From NCBI GenBank assembly GCA_017619985.1, contig JAFZRG010000108.1, positions 1 through 21,726 on the forward strand: DNA of 21,726 bases, read 5' to 3'. The stretch is from Bacillota bacterium (lineage in GTDB: Bacteria; Bacillota; Clostridia; Peptostreptococcales; Anaerovoracaceae). A program made the translations under genes and the position numbers. Position 1 is the stretch's first letter. Each line of letters opens with the position of its first letter. Below are positions 1-7,417 of this stretch, piece by piece. A model generated the notes under the pieces. The model did no database searches and was not told where the DNA came from. It saw nothing but the letters and a program-made list of their open reading frames with translations.

Positions 1-555
1 AAAGAAGATTACCAGGTGCGCATCCTGAACGAATACTACAAAGTCGTGACCGAGTTTGAGCGCCTGAGCGACCACGCGATGAACATCGCGGAGATGGCGC
101 AGGACCTCGACCGCAAGGGCATCAGCTTCTCCGAAGATGCCCTCCGCGAGATCGACGTCCTGGAAGATCTCATCTACCGCATCCTCGATCTCACCCGCCA
201 GGCGTTCGAAAAGAGAGACGTGGACGCCGCCATGCAGATCGAGCCTCTCGAGGAGGTCACCGACGACATGGTGAACGCCCTGCACGACCTGCATCTGGAC
301 CGCCTGCGCAAAGGACAGTGCAGCGTGGACGCCGGTTCGAGTTTCCTCAATCTGCTGTCCGACCTGGAGCGTATCTCCGACGTGTGCTCCAACGTGGGCG
401 TCGAGACGATGACCCGCGTCAACACCGACCTGGAGAACCGGGCGCACGAATTCATCTCGTCGCTGCATTCCGGCCACGACGAGACGTTCAACAGGCGTTA
501 CCAGGAGGCCCACGCAGAGTTCTTCGGCAGGCTGGAGAACAAGGCGGAGGCATAA
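1..555 (+). CDS. PhoU-domain protein, probable C-terminus of a Na/phosphate symporter (5' truncated)
   Basis: The reading frame is open from base 1 to the TAA at 553-555, so at least 184 C-terminal residues are present and the start lies outside the window. The residues are a helical PhoU-like domain: the segment with ERLSDHAMNIAE and a second one with LERISDVCSNVG are the two repeated PhoU signatures (E-R-hydrophobic-x-D). In Clostridia such a domain commonly forms the cytoplasmic tail of NptA/YjbB-type Na/Pi cotransporters, where it is thought to sense or gate phosphate transport. A free-standing PhoU is the alternative, because the membrane part cannot be seen here. The gene ends at a strong hairpin terminator shared with the convergent SLH gene. 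The domain call is firm; the symporter call is inference. Confidence 0.75.
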   Translation, partial: KEDYQVRILNEYYKVVTEFERLSDHAMNIAEMAQDLDRKGISFSEDALREIDVLEDLIYRILDLTRQAFEKRDVDAAMQIEPLEEVTDDMVNALHDLHLDRLRKGQCSVDAGSSFLNLLSDLERISDVCSNVGVETMTRVNTDLENRAHEFISSLHSGHDETFNRRYQEAHAEFFGRLENKAEA

Positions 556-573
556 GATCCAAGGCATAAAAAC

Positions 574-604
574 AACCGCTCCGGATAGACCGGAGCGGTT
601 TTGT
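574..604. terminator. Bidirectional intrinsic terminator
   Basis: An 11-bp perfect stem (574-584 with 590-600) closes an ATAGA loop. It has T residues on the plus side and A-rich sequence (568-575) on the other, so it can stop transcription of both the PhoU-domain gene and the convergent SLH gene. Confidence 0.85.
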
Positions 605-615
605 ATTGCTGCTGT

Positions 616-1911
616 TTATTCGCCCAGGATGCTGGACAGGATCACGCAGACTTCCGCGCGGGTGATCGTGTTCTCCGGGCGGAACGTGCCGTCCTCGTAC
701 CCGGTGACCACGCCGGCCTTGTACAGCGCGGTGATGGACGAACGGTACTTGGTATTCGCTTTCACGTCGGAAAAGCGGGGCCGTCCGTTGACCTCCGCGA
801 GCGCGCCTTCGGGCAGCGCGTGCGCGAAGATATAGGCGACTTCCGCGCGGGTCGCGGGCACATCGTAATCCTCGAAGTCCCCTTCCTGAATGATGCCCTG
901 GCGGATCGCGTAATTCACATACACGGTATACCAGGGAGATGTGCCGGACGGGAACGTGCCGTCGCCGCCGTTGTAGATATCCCTCATATTGGAAGCGATC
1001 ACCAGGCACTCGGCCAGGGTGATGCCGCCGTTCGGGCGGAACGTACCGTCCGTGTAGCCGCCCATCAGACCGTAACGGGTCACCTTGGCCACGTACGGGT
1101 CGAACCAGTTCGTCAGATAATAGGGCAGATCCAGATACTGGCCGCGGAGATACGTCTTCTGCACCTTAAAGCGCGCCAGGCCGGTCTCCGGCTTGGGCGG
1201 CTGGATCTCGTAACGGGCGTCCTCGATCAGTTTCTTCAGGCCGGGCCATTCGTAGCTGGAGACTTTCTCCAGTTTGCCGTTTTCCAGGAAGTAGTCGATC
1301 ATCTCGTCGTTCAGCACGAGCACGAAATTGAAACCGACCGGCAGATACGTCAGCTCCTCGCCGGCCTCTTCCGCCTCGCGGGCCGCCTGCTCGTAGACGC
1401 GTTCGTCTCCGGGGTCAGCCGAAACGGGGATGGCCGCGACGCCCGTGTACAGACCCGGGCCTGCGGTGAAGTGCATGATCAGAGTGTCGTTGTCGAAACT
1501 GTACAGGCCGCCCTGGATGTCCAGGAAGCCGTAAGTGTAGATGTCCTTCCAGCCGATCACCAGGTCGCTGCCGGGCAGGACGGAGATGCCGTAGGGCGCC
1601 ATCCTGCCGGTGATCGCACCGTAGACGCAGTCACCGTCCCACTTGTCCGAAGGCACGTAAAGCACCATGACCTTGCTCTCGGCTTCCCCAAACCGGGTGT
1701 TCAGCACGGCATTCACCGAACCCATATAGTACGGCATGGACAGCGTGGCTGTCAGGCCTTCCGCCGCGTTGCTCTTATCCGTATAGCGCAGCGTCTGCGT
1801 CTTGTAGCTGTAGCACACGGGTTCTTCCGCAGGCTCGTCCGCGAAGACCCCCTGAGGAACCAGCGCCAGCAGCAGGACTGCCAGCAATAATATCGAAATA
1901 GATCTCTTCAT
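616..1911 (-). CDS. Exported protein with three C-terminal SLH domains
   Basis: This 431-residue protein starts with a clear signal peptide: MKRS, then a hydrophobic run to about residue 20, with a likely cleavage after VFA (residue 24). Residues 25-255 resemble nothing I can name. The C-terminus carries three S-layer-homology domains: about 269-312 (GGYTDGTFRPNGGITLAE), about 325-368 (PATRAEVAYIFAHAL) and about 379-430 (GYEDGTFRPENTITRAE). SLH domains bind secondary cell-wall polymers, so the protein is expected to be held non-covalently on the cell surface. The middle SLH copy is degenerate, lacking the GYxDGTFRP motif. The ATG follows an AGGAGG box at good spacing. It sits 21 nt after the DUF1846 gene and is probably co-transcribed with it. 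The role of the N-terminal half is unknown. Confidence 0.9.
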   Translation of the reverse strand: MKRSISILLLAVLLLALVPQGVFADEPAEEPVCYSYKTQTLRYTDKSNAAEGLTATLSMPYYMGSVNAVLNTRFGEAESKVMVLYVPSDKWDGDCVYGAITGRMAPYGISVLPGSDLVIGWKDIYTYGFLDIQGGLYSFDNDTLIMHFTAGPGLYTGVAAIPVSADPGDERVYEQAAREAEEAGEELTYLPVGFNFVLVLNDEMIDYFLENGKLEKVSSYEWPGLKKLIEDARYEIQPPKPETGLARFKVQKTYLRGQYLDLPYYLTNWFDPYVAKVTRYGLMGGYTDGTFRPNGGITLAECLVIASNMRDIYNGGDGTFPSGTSPWYTVYVNYAIRQGIIQEGDFEDYDVPATRAEVAYIFAHALPEGALAEVNGRPRFSDVKANTKYRSSITALYKAGVVTGYEDGTFRPENTITRAEVCVILSSILGE

Positions 1912-1932
1912 ATATACCTCCTGAACCCTGTT

Positions 1933-3447
1933 TTACCCCAAATACAGGTTGTTCGTGCTGAATTCCGCCTCGCAGGTGGTATCGATGCGCAGGTCGTGGA
2001 AGATCTGCGCGTCCGCGTCGGACAGGATCGCCGTGCAGTAAGCCTTGCAGCCCGCCAGCAGCGGCAGTTTTTCCACGGCAGTCTCCGCGACCGGGTTGAC
2101 CGCCGCAGAGATCGTGAGCGCGGAAAGGACTTCCTCCAGCGAAAGCGTGGAACGTTCTCTCTTTAAAATGTCCGTCTTCAGATGCTGCATCGTGCCCAGG
2201 ACTTCCTCCGAGATCAGAAGCAGCTCCTCGGGGATGCCGCACAGATGGCGCATCGCATTCAGGATGAGGGCTGCGCCGGCGACCATCAGATGCGAGCTCC
2301 TGCCGGTGACCATGGTGCCGTCGGGCATCTCCATGGCCATGGCGACGACGTTCTGGAACCGCTCCGGATCCATCGCCCTCTTCTTTTCCACGTAGTCCAG
2401 CGCCGGGCGCACGCAGGCGCGGTCCTCCACCGTCTTGCCCACTTCGTCCATCAGGAGCTTCGCCCGCTCCAGCGACTCCGCGGAGATGACGCCCTTCTTG
2501 AAGTCCACCTTCGCCATCAGATACCGGCGGATGATCTCCTGGCAGGCAGCCTCGCGGCATACCTCGTCGTCCGTGATGCAGAAACCTACGCGGTTCACGC
2601 CCATATCCGTCGGCGAATTGTACTCCGCCTCCGTGCCGGTGATCTTCTCGATGATGCGCTTGACCACCGGGAACATCTCCAGGTCGCGGTTGTAGTTGAC
2701 CGCCAGCACGCCGTATTTCTCCAGGTGGAAGCTGTCGATCATGTTGACGTCCTTCAGGTCCACCGTGGCAGCCTCGTACGCGATGTTCACGGGATGCTTG
2801 AGCGGCAGGTTCCAGATCGGGAACGTCTCGAATTTCGCGTACCGGGCGGAGACGCCGCGCAGATGTTCGTGGTAAAGCTGCGACAGGCAGGTCGCCAGCT
2901 TGCCGGATCCCGGGCCGGGCCCGTTGACCACGACCAGCGGCTTCGTGACCTCGATGTACGGATTGGCACCGTAGCCTTCCTCGGACACGATCGTGTCCAC
3001 GTCGGTCGGATAGCCCTTCGTGAAGTAATGCTTGTACGTCCGGATGCCGCGGCGCTCCAGTTTCGTGATGAACTGGTTGACGGCCGGGTTGTCCGTATAG
3101 CGCGTGATGACCACGCTGTTGATGGGAAGTTCGTACTTGCGGAACATGTCGATCAGGCGCAGGACTTCCAGATCGTACGTGATCCCGTAGTCCGCCCTCG
3201 TCTTGTTGGCGATGATGTCGCCCGCATAGATCGGAATGATGATCTCGGCGTGGTCCTTCATGCGGGCCAGCAGCTTGATCTTCGCGTTCTCGTCGAAACC
3301 GGGCAGCACTCTCGCCGCGTGCTTGTCGTGCACCAGTTTGCCGCCGAACTCCAGATACAGGCGTTCGCAGGCGTGCCCGTTGATCCGCTCCAGGATGTAT
3401 TTCGACTGCTCTTCGAGATATTTCTCAGAATCAAATCCGATCTTCAT
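1933..3447 (-). CDS. DUF1846 / UPF0371 family protein
   Basis: A full-length 504-residue cytosolic protein that I recognise as the DUF1846 (UPF0371) family, widespread in Firmicutes and of unknown biochemical function. A glycine-rich GPGPGSGK stretch at residues 176-183 looks like a phosphate-binding P-loop, and it follows a hydrophobic strand (LVVVN), as in nucleotide-binding folds. Other family-like blocks are the N-terminal MKIGFDSEKYLEEQ and the central NRVGFCITDDEVCREAA. The start is an ATG preceded by AAGGA with 5-nt spacing. An unusually long dyad lies between this gene and the VWA gene upstream of it. The downstream neighbour is the SLH protein. No substrate can be inferred. Confidence 0.9.
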   Translation of the reverse strand: MKIGFDSEKYLEEQSKYILERINGHACERLYLEFGGKLVHDKHAARVLPGFDENAKIKLLARMKDHAEIIIPIYAGDIIANKTRADYGITYDLEVLRLIDMFRKYELPINSVVITRYTDNPAVNQFITKLERRGIRTYKHYFTKGYPTDVDTIVSEEGYGANPYIEVTKPLVVVNGPGPGSGKLATCLSQLYHEHLRGVSARYAKFETFPIWNLPLKHPVNIAYEAATVDLKDVNMIDSFHLEKYGVLAVNYNRDLEMFPVVKRIIEKITGTEAEYNSPTDMGVNRVGFCITDDEVCREAACQEIIRRYLMAKVDFKKGVISAESLERAKLLMDEVGKTVEDRACVRPALDYVEKKRAMDPERFQNVVAMAMEMPDGTMVTGRSSHLMVAGAALILNAMRHLCGIPEELLLISEEVLGTMQHLKTDILKRERSTLSLEEVLSALTISAAVNPVAETAVEKLPLLAGCKAYCTAILSDADAQIFHDLRIDTTCEAEFSTNNLYLG

Positions 3448-3465
3448 GACGATCCTTCCATAACA

Positions 3466-3506
3466 AAAATGTGGTATCTATACTTCCATATAGTATACCA
3501 CATTTT
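3466..3506. repeat. Long inverted repeat between the VWA and DUF1846 genes
   Basis: Arms of 12 bp (aaaatgtggtat at 3466-3477 and its exact complement at 3495-3506) enclose a second short stem, ctata (3478-3482) with tatag (3489-3493), so one hairpin of 17 pairs with a single bulged base is possible. On the minus strand the stem ends in a T run (3465-3469), which fits an AT-rich intrinsic terminator after the VWA gene. A TATACT hexamer lies within the stem on the minus strand, so an operator or promoter for the DUF1846 gene is the alternative reading. Confidence 0.6.
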
Positions 3507-3535
3507 GTGTTTCTCTGTCTCCGTTATCTGCGGGT

Positions 3536-4183
3536 CTATCCGCGATTTTTGTAATCTTCCTCGATCTCTTCCTTCCAGGAGGCGTCCAGCCTGGCCCCTG
3601 CGCGCATGCAGCTCATGGCTCTGGCGACGCCGGCGAAATTCTTCTGGACACCGGCAGGATCGTTGCAGTAACGCACGGCCTTATCCGCGTCGATCCCGAA
3701 GCGCGCCGCCTCGCTCACTGCGTCGATATTGGCGCCGAGGAACAGGAATTCCCAGCCCTCCTCCTTCTTCTTTTCGACCAACTTCTTCACTTCCGAAGCG
3801 CGCCATCTGCGGCTGGAGTTCTCCATGCCGTCCGTCGTGATCACGACCATCGTATGCTCCGGCACGTCTTCCGGGCGGATGTACCTGTGCACCTTTTCGA
3901 TGTGGGTCACCGCGTCGCCGACCGCGTCGAGCAGCGCCGTGGATCCGCCGACATAGTATTCCTTTTCCGTCATCGGGGCGACTTCCGCCAGGCTGACCCT
4001 GTCGTGCACCGTCTTCTGCTGGTTGTCGAACAGCACGGTCGTGACGAAGGCCTTGCCGTCCTCCTTCTTCTGCTTTTCGATCAGGGCATTGAAGCCGCCG
4101 ATCGTGTCGCTCTCCAGCCCCGCCATGGAGCCGCTTCTGTCCAGGATAAAGATCATTTCGGTGAGTCCGTTCTTGTTGTTCAT
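3536..4183 (-). CDS. Stand-alone von Willebrand factor A (VWA) domain protein
   Basis: A 215-residue protein that is almost entirely one VWA domain. The metal-ion-dependent adhesion site is intact: DRSGS at residues 15-19 (DxSxS), the threonine of GGSTALLDA at 82, and the aspartate of ITTDG at 118. There is no signal peptide or membrane helix, so it should act in the cytoplasm, as VWA proteins paired with AAA ATPases or tellurium/toxin-type systems often do. No such partner is encoded next to it. The ATG follows AGGAGG at 7 nt. A GC-rich hairpin (4215-4230) lies in its leader. The binding partner and process are unknown. Confidence 0.85.
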   Translation of the reverse strand: MNNKNGLTEMIFILDRSGSMAGLESDTIGGFNALIEKQKKEDGKAFVTTVLFDNQQKTVHDRVSLAEVAPMTEKEYYVGGSTALLDAVGDAVTHIEKVHRYIRPEDVPEHTMVVITTDGMENSSRRWRASEVKKLVEKKKEEGWEFLFLGANIDAVSEAARFGIDADKAVRYCNDPAGVQKNFAGVARAMSCMRAGARLDASWKEEIEEDYKNRG

Positions 4184-4214
4184 CGTTATTCCTCCTCGCG
4201 TGTATCGTTTCCGC

Positions 4215-4230
4215 CGCGGCCAAAGCCGCG
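4215..4230 (-). other. Small GC-rich hairpin in the VWA-gene leader
   Basis: cgcggc (4215-4220) and gccgcg (4225-4230) form a perfect 6-bp stem with a four-base loop, about 30 nt before the start of the VWA gene and just before its AGGAGG site. No T run follows on the minus strand, so it is not an obvious terminator. It may simply be leader structure. Confidence 0.35.
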
Positions 4231-4272
4231 CTGTTTTCTGTTTACGGCTTTATGATACATGCAGGGAAAAAC

Positions 4273-4300
4273 AAAAGGGTCGCCTGTGAAGCGACCTTTT
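4273..4300 (-). terminator. Intrinsic terminator after grdB
   Basis: On the minus strand a 6-bp GC-rich stem (4278-4283 with 4291-4296), extended by A-T pairs, is followed by a long T-rich tract (cttttgttttt). It lies about 30 nt past the grdB stop at 4328-4330 and should end the grdX-grdE-grdB transcript. Confidence 0.85.
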
Positions 4301-4327
4301 CGCACGGTCTGTTTTGACCGGTTCAGC

Positions 4328-5599
4328 CTATTCCAGCAGCAGTTCGAGCGCGTTCTCGACGATCTCGCGCTGGCGCTTTTCTTCCTTGTCTTCCGGCAGG
4401 TTCGGATTGCCTGCGGGATACGGGATAGCCTGTGCGCCGGAGATACGGGCTGCACCTACCGTCTTGGAGATGGGGGTGACTGTGCAGACATGGGCGGCGG
4501 GGATGCCGGCCTTCTCGATCTGCTTGACGATCGTTGCACCGCAACGCGTACAGGTCCCTCAGGTGGAGGTGAGGATGACGCCCTGAACGCCTGCGGCCTT
4601 CAGATCCTCTGCGATCTCCTTTCCGAAACGGGTGGCGTCTGCCACGGAGGTGGAGTTGCCGGTAGTCGTGATCAGGTACGGATAGACCTCGCCGATCTCG
4701 CCCTCCTTCTCCAGCTCTTTCAGTACGTTGTAGGGAGCGACCCGGTTGGGGTTCTCGTTGGCGTACACGGGGTCATAACCCGCGTGGACCGACTCGAACT
4801 TGCCTTTCTCGAGCTTGTCGAGACCCGCCAGGTCGTATTTCTTCCAGAACTTCGCGGACGCCGCGGTCAGGTGATCCGGGTTGCCGAAGGGCACGATGCC
4901 GCCGGACGTGCACAGCGCGATCTTCGCATGCTTCAAGTCGGGAAGCGGAGCGGAGGGTTCGACCTTTTCATAGGTCGAGATCTCCAGTTCGGTCTCGTAA
5001 GGTTCGCCGTTCAGCTTCCTGACGAGCATCTCGACGGCTCTGACGGCGCCGTTCTTCTCGTGGAACACGTTGACCCGCTTGCCCATGGGGAAGTAGCCTT
5101 CCTCCTTGGGCAGGCCGAGCTTTTCGCCGCGCAGGATCTTGCCTGCCAGAGCAGACATCTTCGCGATGGCGTCCTTCATGCCGGCCGCGGACTTCGCGGT
5201 CTTCACGATCTTGCAGTATGCCTTGAACATGTCGACCGCCGGATTCTCTTCGTACATGCCGGTGATGGCCGGAATGCCGAGATCTTCCTGCACCAGCGTG
5301 CAGCTCTCGCCGCAGGCGATGCCGAAGCGGCCCGCGTTGAAGGCGGGTCCCGCGACGAACAGGTCGGGCTGATATTTCTCGACCTGCGCCTGGATGAACT
5401 CCTTGCACTTGTCGACGTTTTCCGCGAAATAGTTGTCGCCGCAGATGACGGTGGCGACGATCTCCGCTTCGGGCAGAGCAGCCTTCAGACCCATCGCGGG
5501 GCCCTTGGCGCCTTCTTCGACGAACGGTTCGGTATAGGCGAATTCCTCGCCGCCGATCTGGCCGAAGAACTGGTTGGTGTAAAACAGGATCTTCTTCAT
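4328..5599 (-). CDS. grdB: Glycine/sarcosine/betaine reductase component B gamma subunit, selenoprotein (GrdB/GrdF/GrdH type)
   Basis: This is the selenocysteine subunit of the substrate-specific component B, which with the pyruvoyl subunits passes the substrate's carboxymethyl group to selenoprotein GrdA. The first 346 codons end at TGA (4559-4561) in the context T-S-T-(UGA)-G-T-C-T-R-C-G, the family active-site motif with Sec at residue 347. Reading on in the same frame gives 76 more residues of GrdB-type sequence (IPAAHVCTVTPISKTVGAARI and on) before TAG at 4328-4330. The total is 423 residues, close to the roughly 436 of known GrdB. A SECIS-like hairpin follows the UGA. Start ATG has AGGAGG upstream and lies 11 nt after grdE. 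GrdB, GrdF (sarcosine) and GrdH (betaine) cannot be told apart here. An annotation stopping at the UGA would lose the C-terminus. Confidence 0.93.
4527..4561 (-). promoter_or_regulatory. Selenocysteine UGA codon with bacterial SECIS-like hairpin
   Basis: On the mRNA strand the UGA (4561-4559) is followed after 12 nt by cguugc (4546-4541), a ggu loop (4540-4538) and the exact complement gcaacg (4537-4532). A further acg/cgu pairing is possible across a two-base bulge (4549-4547 with 4529-4527). The loop begins with GG and lies 18 nt after the UGA, both matching the known bacterial SECIS pattern bound by SelB. It lies inside the coding sequence, as bacterial SECIS elements must. Confidence 0.88.
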
Positions 5600-5610
5600 G
5601 CCAAACCTCC

Positions 5611-6894
5611 TTATATCGTGACCGCCCCGACGAGGGTGTTGCCCTGCAGGTTGTGGCCGCCCATGATGCCGTGGATCTCGATCAGCAGTCTGCCGTCGGG
5701 CTGGATGGAATTGACGTTGCCGCCGCAGACGCGTTCGATGTCCTTCAGGACGCCGATGGTCTTATCCATGGCGGGCAGCATCAGGGTCGCGTTGGAGTTG
5801 CCGGTCGTGACGATGGCGTTGGCCTCGGGCACGCTGTCGGGCAGCGATTCGCTCATGCCGTCGATGCCGGCGTCCTCGTTGGTGATGATGACGGTCTTGA
5901 TGCCGTTTCTCTCGAGCTCCTGGCACACGATCATCAGGTCGGTCGTCGGATTGCCGAAGCCTTCCTGGGAGATGAGCGCGCCGTCGGCGCCGAGCATCTT
6001 CACCTGTCGGACGGTCAGCATGCGGTTGCGGAATTTCTCCTTGAGCGTGGTCATGAGCGGGCAGAGCACGATGCCCACAAAGTTGAAGTCCTTGCCGTGA
6101 TGTTTGAACAGTTCCTTGATGCAGGCGTTGTTCTGATGCATATACGTCGTGGTCTTCGAACCCGGAGATACGCAGTTGCCGGACACCAGCGCGCCGTCGA
6201 AGACCTCGAGCGGGGTCAGCATGGTCGGCACGATGATCTTGCTGTCGCGGCCGTAGAAGTACGAGTCGTGCAGCAGGCCCTGGCTCATGCAGTTGTAGAC
6301 GTAGACCACTCTGGGCAGGTCGGGATAGGCGTTGTAGTTCTCGCCGATGTTGCCCCATTCGTACGTCTCGGTCGTGTAGTTCTCACAGGGGAAGGCCAGT
6401 TCGCCGACTTTGCGGGCCAGTTTGATGCCGGCCAGGCGCACGACTTCCTCGTGTTCGTGGGGATCGACGTAGTCCTGCTTCTCCAGGATCATCACAAGGT
6501 GGCACAGCTTGGAGTAGACGTTGTACTCCGCGGCCGGACCGCTCATGTCGATGACGCCCTCCTGGAAGCCGACGATGGGGCCGGTGGTCGTGACCACGCA
6601 GCCGTCCAGGCAGTATGTGACCCCGCTGCCGGCTTCTTCCATGTCCTCGCGGAACAGGCCAGGGAAGGTCTCGCCCTCCTGCTTCGCCCGCGGCTCGATG
6701 ACGTCCTTGACCGGCAGGATGCGGGTGGACGTGCCGGGCAGCGCGATGTCGAACGACACGTTTTTGATGCGGCTGTCTTCGAGCATCCATTCCTTCATCT
6801 CGTCCGGATCGACAATGAGCTTATCGCCCTCGATCCGGGCAGGACTTCCGAACTCGATGCTGCGGATGGCGATTTTTCTGAGTTCCAGTACCAT
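5611..6894 (-). CDS. grdE: Glycine/sarcosine/betaine reductase component B proprotein, alpha and beta subunits (GrdE/GrdG/GrdI type)
   Basis: A 427-residue proprotein of the component B family. In characterised members it cleaves itself between Asn and Cys, and the Cys becomes a pyruvoyl group that forms a Schiff base with the amino substrate. The expected site is visible as SGN-CVSPG with Cys241 (Cys242 in the described GrdE), followed by the conserved TTTYMHQNN. Other family blocks are TTTGPIVGFQEGVIDMSGPAAEY (split near residues 102-124) and MGGHNLQGNTLVGAVTI at the C-terminus. It starts at an ATG after AGGAGGTATGC, 27 nt after grdX and 11 nt before grdB, so the three form one operon. The substrate could be glycine, sarcosine or betaine; sequence by eye does not decide. 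The residues after the cleavage Cys (PGSK) differ from the ACDK that I recall in classical GrdE. Confidence 0.9.
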   Translation of the reverse strand: MVLELRKIAIRSIEFGSPARIEGDKLIVDPDEMKEWMLEDSRIKNVSFDIALPGTSTRILPVKDVIEPRAKQEGETFPGLFREDMEEAGSGVTYCLDGCVVTTTGPIVGFQEGVIDMSGPAAEYNVYSKLCHLVMILEKQDYVDPHEHEEVVRLAGIKLARKVGELAFPCENYTTETYEWGNIGENYNAYPDLPRVVYVYNCMSQGLLHDSYFYGRDSKIIVPTMLTPLEVFDGALVSGNCVSPGSKTTTYMHQNNACIKELFKHHGKDFNFVGIVLCPLMTTLKEKFRNRMLTVRQVKMLGADGALISQEGFGNPTTDLMIVCQELERNGIKTVIITNEDAGIDGMSESLPDSVPEANAIVTTGNSNATLMLPAMDKTIGVLKDIERVCGGNVNSIQPDGRLLIEIHGIMGGHNLQGNTLVGAVTI

Positions 6895-6921
6895 GCATAC
6901 CTCCTTATCTTTGTCTTGCTC

Positions 6922-7311
6922 TTACAGTCCTAATTCTTTTAATACGCTTTGGAAGATCTCGCAGTCGATGAACCGCAGATCGGGCAGGAGCGCTTCGTCG
7001 TACTTCCTGCGCATCGCCGCGTATTTGTCCTCTTCCGCCAGGCAGTACTCGATGATCCCGAAACTGGGAAGATCGAGCGCACCTTCTCCGCCCTCTTCCA
7101 GGACGACCGTCCGGTAGGGCGTCTCGTTCGGACGCAGCCTGCCCGCCATGGGATGGGCGAGCAGCTTTGCGCCGAGGTGGATGCGGTCACGGGCGGCCGT
7201 GAGCACGTCCCGGGCCGGCGCATCCGGCAGAAGATAAAAAGAAAAGGCGCTTGGCACAAGATCCTCAATATCCACGTTGTTGGAAAAAATACTTGCCTTC
7301 ATGAGGGTCAT
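6922..7311 (-). CDS. grdX: GrdX family protein
   Basis: A 129-residue protein matching GrdX, the small protein of unknown function that usually opens glycine/sarcosine/betaine reductase operons. Recognisable blocks are VLTAARDRIHLGAKLLAHPMAG and RLRPNETPYRTVVLEE (residues about 36-71), the family's most conserved part. It has no membrane segment. It is the first gene of the grd operon, ahead of grdE by 27 nt. The ATG at 7309-7311 has AAGGAAGG 9 nt upstream; a second in-frame ATG at 7300-7302 is possible but lies further from that site. Its role is unknown; the operon position supports a function in assembling or regulating the reductase. Confidence 0.85.
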   Translation of the reverse strand: MTLMKASIFSNNVDIEDLVPSAFSFYLLPDAPARDVLTAARDRIHLGAKLLAHPMAGRLRPNETPYRTVVLEEGGEGALDLPSFGIIEYCLAEEDKYAAMRRKYDEALLPDLRFIDCEIFQSVLKELGL

Positions 7312-7334
7312 ACCAAACGCCCTTCCTTTTATGT

Positions 7335-7340
7335 AATTAT
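7335..7340 (-). promoter_or_regulatory. Possible -10 region for the grd operon
   Basis: The minus strand reads TATAAT within an AT-rich stretch (about 7332-7348) upstream of the grdX ribosome site. No convincing -35 hexamer stands 16-18 nt further upstream, so the assignment is tentative and the position approximate. Confidence 0.35.
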
Positions 7341-7351
7341 ATATTACTGAT

Positions 7352-7394
7352 AGATCTGCCGCTATGATTTGTTCATCAAATAAATCATAGATCT
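7352..7394. repeat. Nested inverted repeat in the leader region between the FMN-protein gene and grdX
   Basis: ctatgattt (7362-7370) pairs perfectly with aaatcatag (7382-7390) across an 11-nt loop, and outer agatct copies (7352-7357 and 7389-7394) add further dyad symmetry. No T run follows on the minus strand, so it is more likely an operator or leader structure for the grd operon than a simple terminator of the upstream gene. Confidence 0.5.
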
Positions 7395-7417
7395 TTCCTA
7401 TGAGTCTATCGGCGAAT

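Noticed and set aside
601..1890. Long plus-strand open frame opposite the SLH gene
   Set aside because: It is an antisense shadow produced by GC-rich codon use; its translation is rich in R, H, V and D without domains, and it has no ribosome site.
4323..4544. Separate small gene downstream of the UGA of grdB
   Set aside because: The minus-strand open frame here is out of frame with the GrdB continuation. The frame that matches the family runs straight through the UGA.
4559..5599. grdB as a pseudogene broken by a stop codon
   Set aside because: The UGA lies exactly at the family's selenocysteine position, the frame beyond is conserved to the normal end, and a SECIS-like hairpin follows.
4259..6100. 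613-codon plus-strand open frame opposite grdB and grdE
   Set aside because: The opposite strand encodes clear Grd proteins with ribosome sites. The plus-strand product has no recognisable motif and begins inside a terminator hairpin.
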